A stretch of DNA of 64,000 bases from Hyperoplus lanceolatus (lineage: Eukaryota > Chordata > Actinopteri > Uranoscopiformes > Ammodytidae). Positions 55,940 through 64,000 of this stretch are shown here, piece by piece. A program made the translations under genes and the position numbers. The DNA lies in assembly GCA_026929865.2 (NCBI GenBank), contig CM049400.1, forward strand, positions 15,272,501 through 15,336,500. The letters run 5' to 3'. The notes beneath the pieces were generated by a model. It was given only the letters and a program-made list of their open reading frames with translations. It was not told the origin of the DNA and searched no databases. Position 1 is the stretch's first letter, and each line of letters starts with the position of its first letter.

Positions 55940-57130
55940 GCACACTATTGTTATCCTACAGCTTTCAAATGATTACCATTTTTCCACAGTTGTTTGGCAG
56001 TCTATAACTTCAACATATTTCAACCTTCAAACTTCATTCAAATATCAAAATATTCAGCTATTCAAGGACATGCTTGCTCCCCTTCAACATTTTCCCCAAC
56101 AAATCATAATTTCATTTTTGTCAATGTTTTATGAAAAATATTCAAATCCCTTCTTCTTATACTTATTCCTAAAAATGTCATGCAACATTCAAAATGTTCA
56201 GCTCTTTCAGGACTTAAATGAACATCATTCTGATTTTTTTTTGACGGTCAACATTTTTTGAGATAATTAAACTTTTATGAATTTTAATATTTCATGCAAA
56301 ATTATGATTGCTCGTACTTCATTGTAGAAACTTAATTCCATGTTCATCCTGCTCAGGAGAACATTTTCACAATTAAGTATTTTATCATAAAATGCATACC
56401 GTCAGAGATATTAAAGGTTTGATTAAACAAAAAATCTCTCGATAGAAATGAATAAGGAAAGAGTCAAACGCTTCTTCTCAGTCATACTTCATCCTAGAAA
56501 CTTCATTCAAGCTACAAAATGTTCACCTATCTTCCTTCTTTAAAATTAAAATTTTTAAACAAATGCATTGTTTTCAAATGAGTCAGCCTTGTTTGAAGGC
56601 ATGTTAAATCATTTTCTTGAGATTATATACAGTAAGTGGATGGAATGGAAGCTTCCTGGCTTAGAGTGGAGCATCAATTGATAGTGAGGATTTGTGGTTG
56701 GAGAAAAACAAAACACACTTTTAAGATTGCTCTTCATGTTGAACTTCATTCAACAAACAAAATGTTCAGCTCCTTCAGGACTTTATTATATGGTAGGGTG
56801 TTTGACCCTCAGCCACAGGGTCGCTGTTTCGATTCCCCGTTCCCCCGAATATTTTAGATGCACACGGATTTTCTTCAAACTTTGCACAAATGTTGATTCT
56901 GACTCAAAGATGAACTGATTATATTTTGGGGGTCATGTTCCAAGGTCATAATTCATTCATCATTTGAGCTATGAAGTACATTCAAGATTCAAACTATTCC
57001 ACATGTTTCATACATTGTATTATTCAACCATTCATTCAGAAATATTCATCCTTCGTACTTCATCAACAGCAGTGAAGCATCAGCTTCTTCAGCATCAGCT
57101 TCAGCAGCATCAGCATCAGCATTCACACCG
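55940..57130. repeat. Degenerate repeat array around AAAATGTTCAGCT
   Basis: The block CAAAATRTTCAGCTNTTYAAGGAC recurs at about 56043, 56188, 56756 and, weaker, 56515, usually after CTTCATTCAA. Unit spacing is irregular (about 145 to 330 bp). A CAGCATCAGCTT mini-array closes the region (57076-57123). Confidence 0.5.
56786..56850 (+). mobile_element. tRNA-like segment (SINE head?)
   Basis: TGGTAGGGTGTTTGACC resembles an A box. GACCCT-CAGCCAC-AGGGTC forms a 6-bp stem with a 7-nt loop, like an anticodon arm. GTTTCGATTCCCC resembles a B box. The acceptor and T stems do not pair, so it is not a functional tRNA. Confidence 0.4.
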
Positions 57131-57170
57131 CAATTTCTTCAGGAATTGCATTTCTAGTTGTAATTAAACT

Positions 57171-60100
57171 CTCCAGTAACATATTTAGTGTATCAGATAG
57201 TATAGTATATGAATTAATGAAACCATAGTATGAACATATTTTGAGTAAAAAAAAACTACCAATTGCAGTCTCATGAACACAAGGTGAATAGCACGTTGAC
57301 CACAGGGATATTAATCAGTGAAAAAGCATGTAATGGCTTTTTAGGAATTCATCAAGAGGCATGGACAAGAGATAAACGTTTCCGTTTCAAGAAACAGACA
57401 ATGAACTCAGCCAGGCAAAGTGGTGTACCTGATTAAAGCAATAGGAACTCCCCTGTCTCTAATGTATATCTGGAAACTTGTTTCCAAAGAGAGAAACAAA
57501 GGATTTAGGGATATTTGTAATAAAAGCCTTTATATTATGTTTTATAACTGACCATTTACAATTGTTGGTTGTACTTTTGTCGCTTCATAGACCTATGTTC
57601 GCTCTAGTGATTCTGTTAAAAAGTTAGTGTTACATTTACCAAAAACAAGTGTATATATATTAAATTAACACCGACAGTTTTGTATGTAACATGTTGTTGT
57701 CTTTTCTTTTTGGGAAATCCTTTGTTTTCTTGAAGAGGAGAGTGAACTATGGGAGAACAAATCAAGACTAAGGTTGATGATTCATAGAGTCTTATTACAG
57801 TGTAAATATGACAAACATAAAATGTACATATTCCAACACAAATACTTATTTGGGAACCTATTACTAGGTTGAAGGGAAGGAGTAAAGCATGTGGTAGAAT
57901 AAAGATAACGCAAAACACGCTTTGATTACTTACCTTGTGCAGTACACTTAGGACTAATTGGAATAGGTATGTTTGTCTGTGAACAGAGAATGAAGGAAGA
58001 TGTTAGTTGACATGTGTGAAGTATAACTAATATCATCTTGTAGCAGTGAGTGTACCCTATGACCTCATTATGAAAACTTCACAACCGTGATACATAGTCA
58101 ATAACGTTAGGCTCCATTAAACCATGTTAATACATGTACATTTCCACTAGTCAAGCCATCCTGTACTTAGCAGTGTGCTATGCTTTGCCCAGTTCATGAT
58201 GATACCAGTTGAAATTGATGTCCTTCAATGTCATAAACGGCAGACATGCTGAGCCAGACTGGGAAAAGTATTGGTTACGGTGCTGAAAATGTCCCTCTCT
58301 GTGCAGATTCAGTGCTGCCATTATGGAATTACTAAATGACTAAACGCGCTATAGAACTGTGTTTGGATGTTAGGTGCAGGAAAGAATTATGGAAGAAGAG
58401 CAAGAACAGTAGGATGCTCTGGCTTCATCTGCCGGTCAGTGGCCACAGGTCACAAGTCACTGGAAGCGATGGGGAAGAGGTGGGACAGTCACAGTGATGT
58501 CTTTCATTACAAAATAAAAGTCACACAATAAACAATGCAGTGTGATTGGTCTGTACACCTAAATATAAACTGCACTGTAATTTTGTTTTAAACTACTAAC
58601 TTTCTTTCTTCATTTTTTTAAATCTTATTCGCTGGGGTGCACACACTAAGCATTTTATTCATACCCCATTCACATATACTTCACAAGTGGTAATGATCAC
58701 TGACTCTGTTGCAATTATTAAATTGTGTAATGTATCGTCTTGTCTGTTAGGGGATCATTGTATTCTCACATTCTCACAAGCACTGCAGAGCCATCAACCT
58801 ACCAACCATTCGTGCAAGGAAGAGCTAAAAGCAAAACAAAAACAAAAAACTCCAGTGCACCAACAGCCAGCATAAGCAGTACCTGGTGCATATTCAGTGG
58901 AGCAGACAGAGAAAAACAAAGGTCATCATGTAGAATCTCTTGAATATTGTTGTTGTATCTTACTTTCAAATAGTACAATAAAACACAAATGTTTTACATT
59001 ATGTTGCAAGTTCAGTTTCATAACAAAACCATGAAACGAAAAAAACTAGCTAACCTAAATTCCCTTTGTATTGCTATTACTAACTCATCAAATTTCAGTA
59101 TTTAAGCACTGAAAACCTGTTGTTGATTTGACTGGGAACAATGGAATAACAATTTACTGCATGCAATGTACATGTTTTGCGGCATGTGAATCAAGGTTAA
59201 CCATCCATGTAAAATCCATCCATTACCTATATGTCAGAGTAACAAAGAGACAAATTAATCTATGAATGTTTTTAATTCCCTTTATGATCTAGGATACAAT
59301 GTAAGTTATTCAAATAAACCACAAAATAAGATTGAAAGAAACATCTGAAAAATAAACATTTTACACAATTTAAATTACTATTGTCTCTCACTGGACAATT
59401 AGATTTAGCGTCAACACTTTCAAAACCTGCAAGTCTGTAACAGCAAGCAGAACACTCTGCATCAGCCATCTTTTTTTAAATTTCTTGGTCTATACGTATA
59501 TCCATCAGATATGACGGAATGTGGCCAGTCAACCTGTTAACAACCTGCTCATGTTTACCCAGGCCAAGATATGTTTCATGGTGTTTTATTTGAGCAGACT
59601 CTGCAGGTTCATAGGATATCTGTACTGCAGATACTGCTACCGCCTCATTACAGCCAGGGCTCCAGCTAGTGTGAAATTCCCCTGAGGAGGGAGGCACCGA
59701 AGCAGAGGCCCAAAGAAGCCCAATATATTATAGGATGAATAAAGACCCTGTAGCTCTGGGATCATCACGCAACAAGATATTTAATGCCCTCTTTAAAACA
59801 AGAAAAAATATGAGGCTTTTGAAATCAATCCATTTTTTGTGTGTGTATTTGGTTGTCTTATCTGCTATTCACCTCTCAATAGTTTTGTAATGCAAATAGC
59901 AAAGCATATTTAAAAGGTTTCAGAGTATACCAAAATAAGTTTTGTGTTCAACGCCAACTAGTGTTTTTTTACTATGTAAAAATAGAGGTAACTAACAGCC
60001 ATCGGCACAATTAAATGAAGCACATAATTGTCACCTGCGGGCGTGTGCTTTAACTGCCAACACTGTGATAGCCTGGTCGGTTCACAGTGACACTGTTACT

Positions 60101-60204
60101 AACACATCAACAACAGACCCAGTTTTAAAGAGACTTGTCAGTAAAGCTGTACTTAAAAAGCGTGTTTCACCTCTGTAGACCTGTGTTTTACCCAATAGTA
60201 TCCA
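57171..60204. other. No gene seen
   Basis: About 3 kb of AT-rich sequence. Open frames are 100 codons or fewer and featureless. Confidence 0.45.
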
Positions 60205-60210
60205 GCTGCA

Positions 60211-60768
60211 TCCCCGGAGAACAATACTGAGGCTGGGCATAAGTACTGTGGCTGGGCGGAAGAAAATGAAAATACATTTTGAACGTTATTTAGACAAATT
60301 ATATTGTTTTGGCGATTAAGTTCAGGCATCACAGCTGGGTGGTTAGGGTAAGGACAAGGGGATAGGGAGAGGTTAGAATATATATAGATAGAACATTAGA
60401 TTATGTTCAGGCATCACAGCTGGGTGGTTAGGGTTATGGGAAGGGGACAGGGAGAGGTTAGAATATAGATAGCACATTTTATTAGCCACGTCGCTAGCTC
60501 CACCGGCTAACGGAACACCGCAGCGGCCATCTTGAGAAGGTCACGTCAAACAATAAAAAAGACCACAGACCGATAGGCTACTGATTTGTGTTATTTATAT
60601 TGTTTTGAGGATTAGGTTCAGGCATCACAGCTGGGTGGTTAGGGTTAGGGCAAGTGAGTGACGTAGCAGCAGACATGTTATGGAAGCTAAATAGTCAAAA
60701 ATCACGTCTGTCACATCACTTCCGACCAGCCACAGTACTTCCGCCCAGCCTCAGTATTGTTCTCCAGG
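60211..60768. mobile_element. Small element with internal 85-bp repeats
   Basis: GGAGAACAATACTGAGGCTG near 60216 and its inverse CAGCCTCAGTATTGTTCTCC near 60746 form the ends. GCTGCA flanks both sides (60205-60210, 60769-60774), a possible 6-bp duplication. Inside, TTCAGGCATCACAGCTGGGT with GGTTAGGGT recurs at 60321, 60406 and 60617. Class unknown. Confidence 0.6.
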
Positions 60769-60774
60769 GCTGCA

Positions 60775-63700
60775 GCTAGACTCTACTCGTTTTACCAACA
60801 GTGCATGTCACACAGCCTATAAAGAATCGCAAAAAACTTTTAGCTGGGTGCCATTAAACAGGTTTCAGTCCAAAGCAGCTTTTAGTGTCCCACTGTGCAG
60901 TTCTCACATAATTAAAGACAAAATGTTCTGAACCCCCTGGGGTGGTTGTATCCTATTTAAAAGTCATGTTGACAGGGCATACATGTTAACAAGTGCTATT
61001 TGTTTCTCAGTGGGAAACTCTAGGATGGTGTTTCATCATCATCTTGAATCTCTTCCAAAGAGAACAGGTTTAAAAAGGATGCCCTTACAGAATTCCCATT
61101 TCAGGTTTTCATACTGAAACGAGGTGATTATAGTTATCTAAAACATATACTTAAGAGTGGTCGGGGGCTGACATACAAAGTCAGTTTCAAATGAAACATT
61201 AGTTAAAACACGTTTGTATCTTCTCTTCTTGCATCAGCAGCAAAATAAAAACTATATCACTCCAACTAGACATAAAAATGTATATTATTGCTAAATGGTT
61301 TCCAGGAGGTCAGAACATTCAGGGCTTTACAGCATACTGTGAGAAACCCGAATGTCTCAAAGTTGTGTTAAAATTATGGTCACTGTCTGAGGCTTATGTC
61401 TGTAATAATCCTCTATGACTCTAGGATATCTACTATTTATTTTTACAACAGGTTGTAACATATTCAATTTGGTATCCTCAAATATAGAGTGGGAACTCAC
61501 ACACCATTGCTTTGCTTGAAAACAACGGCTTGTAGAACCAACTGGCCCTTAGAGCTAGACAAATGTGCCCTTAGGCTGACCTATGGCTGACTGGACTTGA
61601 GGGCTACCAAGGGCTACCAGAGACCTATATGTCAAAGACAGTCATGGGTCATGGGTGCTGTCACTGTGTGGCACAAGGGGCGGCCTCCTCTTCATCTCAA
61701 CATTTTTCTTTTTTGTTTTTTTTAATCTGTCTCAACTCAAATCTTTTGTGGTGTCAGTAGTTCAGACCAAAAGGAAAATACTGGGATGAAACATAAGATG
61801 TGAAACAATTGAATCTTATTGTCGGATACAAACTTAAATTGAGGTTGAAATAGCCTCATGTGATTTGGCATGTGGAGAGAGAACAGGATGCCTGGTTCAA
61901 AACCATATGGGAAGAAATGCCACCGTCAACTGTGACCTGTCTCATTTTTTTGTGTTTGACAAATTTGGTACGAGAGCAAAGCATGAGCCTGATCAAAGTC
62001 TATATTCATTCATTCTCGTGCTGAGACGTTGACAGGGCCACAGATGATGCATGTTGTGTTTGGATATGCTAATTTCTTTGGTGAGTAGGTGCGAGTTTCG
62101 ATGAAGATCTGCATCTTCTCCAAGAAGGCCCATAATGTGCACATTCCATATTTATCTTATGTTGCCAGAACTGCTGTCACATTCAAAAAATTACTTCACA
62201 AATAAATATGAACAAATCATTTGTGATAAGGGTGATAAGGGTACGTCATTTGGGTTACCTCTGTTGATTGACCCCGGAAGGGCATACGGTTTTTGACCGC
62301 TCGAAGCTCAATTGTCAATGTTGTTGTTATCACTGAGGAACCTAACGAATGTATTCCGTATTCACATGTGCAATAACTGGTGTCATGGTGAGCAGAATAA
62401 ACGGGTTGCAAACCGGAGACGATCGCTTGGTTCAGTCATTGCTACACAGCTACATGATAGGCTACATTGAGAGAAACATCACAGCGCGTCAGCCAAGTCA
62501 CCCGGGAGTCAATCCACACGGAGCACACACATTGGATGTGGCTCCTATAACTATAATAAAAATCTGTCAATGTACTGCAAATGTTGATGTTATTTGTATT
62601 TAAGGTACAGTCATTTCATTTGGACTAATTTGCACTTCATACATACTGTAATCGTGTAGACTAAATGTAATACTTTACACTTCAGGGTAAATGCGGCTCA
62701 TTTTATCATCAAATGTTCCACTTTATGGCAGAAGCTAGTAACTCTGCACAGTATGTCGCACAAACCTTTGCCAAAAGTGCCACATTGAAATTCCAGCCAC
62801 ACTGAGGGCACAGACACAACTTTATCATCAGGCCATGGGAGACAAATCCTCCTTTCTCTGGTAAACGTTGGAGGAGAGTTTTGGCTCTTTTGAACTCAGA
62901 GGAAGGGCTGAGGAATGCTTCGAATGATCAGATCAGAAAGATCAGAGGGTCACAAACTGGATTAGTGAAAGAAAAACAATAAAGAGTCTTTCCCACAGAC
63001 CTCAATACTGACTTAACCTTTACCCTAATCTTAATCAGACTGCTCTGTTGATGATTAATTGATTAATTTCACGGGAACAACAGTGATAGATTTATTCTGA
63101 CCACCAAGAGAGCTCGTATGTCTAGGGATGATCGCTGTCTGATTTTTTTCAGTTCAGGTCTTTTATTGTTTTGATAACGAGATGCAATTATTGCTCAGGG
63201 TGACCTTCTTCAGCTTTCCTCCAACCAGACATTTTCTAACCTTTTCACTATCAGAGCCTAAACAACGTTTTTCATTTATTTATTTTTTAATATTTTTCAA
63301 ATCTCATAATAATTCATATGTGAGGTTCTGAGAAACATTGAGGAATAAATTGTTGCAAATGGTCACAGAAATGCCTTCTGTATTTTGTCTTTACAAGGAT
63401 GAACCACATTGCAATGGAATTAATGTATCATGCTCATAAGATTAATCGAAAAACAATGTATTTCTGATCTTATTCATATCCTCTCCCTTGGATCTCCCCT
63501 CTGCACCACTTTGATCTAAGCAATTATCTGAATGATGACTGTGTGGTCAAAGAAAACTGCCAGGGCAATCTGTTGTACTGTTTAATTGGTAATAATGTTA
63601 CACTGAGACAGCAGTTGTACTATTGTCTATCTTATTTATGGAGTAAAATAAAAGTTTAATTATGTTTTTTCTCACATTTTCGGTTTAATTTAAGATACTT

Positions 63701-64000
63701 AATAATAGCTTTTGGGGTTTTCTTCTGTGCTGTAGTTTTTATGATAACACTTCATGTTCAAATAGTACGTCTATGCATCCTTCGCACAGAAAATCATCAA
63801 ACATTTATACATCCTGTGTGGAATTCCAGTTTTTAGTAACGTTTCACTTACTAACAGTTACTCCACGACTTTGGAGACTATGTGGCATATTTCACCATCA
63901 TGGACAGATGCTGTTTTCTGCTGCTGACTTACTGCCTGTGGGTGTGGAGGCAGGAAAGAGAGAGGAGCTTGTTTCATCAAAAGCAACACTTAATTATCTC
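60775..64000. other. No gene seen
   Basis: Mostly AT-rich. A CpG-containing patch at 62260-62540 holds an 84-codon + frame (62349-62603) with no recognised domain. Nothing else is supported. Confidence 0.4.

Noticed and set aside
62349-62603. 84-codon frame in a CpG-containing patch, with a donor-like GTGAGC after an ATG
   Set aside because: No domain, no acceptor partner and no evidence of an exon. Kept only as a note in the gene-free region.
1-64000. CRISPR arrays, prokaryotic operons or phage-like modules
   Set aside because: The repeats are transposon arrays or microsatellites, introns and poly(A)-tailed retroposons are present, and no prokaryotic gene was found.

Overview
The window looks like a fish (teleost) nuclear chromosome. 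It is AT-rich with long (CA)n, (AT)n and (ATT)n microsatellites. Every protein fragment I recognise belongs to a transposable element (TE) typical of ray-finned fish: Tc1, hAT, Harbinger-like, pogo-like, TTAA-targeting elements, L2/jockey-like LINEs, an L1-like LINE and tRNA-derived SINEs. I found no convincing host protein-coding gene, rRNA, functional tRNA, CRISPR array or bacterial feature. This is a TE-rich intergenic or intronic stretch.

Layout. 1-2600: right part of a hAT element with a two-exon minus-strand transposase gene running off the left edge, inserted into an older Harbinger-like element (2593-3010). 3134-4480: non-autonomous hAT full of AAGTC repeats. 5728-7545: L2-like LINE split by a Harbinger-like element (5959-6985). 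About 10150-11758: internally deleted pogo-like element carrying a small element with 9-bp target duplications. 13018-13495: LINE C-terminus between two CA repeats. 14763-17607: Tc1 element with a nearly complete transposase and a LINE inserted near its left end. 18133-19768: palindromic Tc1. 20485-22402: three-layer nest (TAA-rich repeat, LINE fragment, Harbinger-like element). 22642-23662: inverted second copy of the 5959 element. 28926-30240: probable hAT-type repeat. 31858-33129 and 39167-40230: two related TA-flanked elements. 35847-36736: hAT-type element. 37625-38746: long-inverted-repeat element. 43655-48528: four-layer hAT nest. 49885-53686: LINE interrupted by a TTAA-flanked element and an L1 3' end. 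53950-55831: TA-flanked G-rich element with a TTAA element inside. 60211-60768: small element with internal repeats. The remainder, notably 26550-28925, 33670-35838, 40231-42730, 57171-60204 and 60775-64000, shows no gene or recognisable repeat.

Insertion order can be read from target-site duplications and from reading frames that become continuous again when the insert is ignored. In several places this fixes element ends to the base. The least familiar signals are a group of TA-flanked elements with G-rich ends and copy-specific repeated phrases such as GTTGTGCC or AGTGAGCC, and a TAGCCTGG/CCAGGCTA family with 9-bp duplications. All family names come from recognising motifs by eye, not from a database search.
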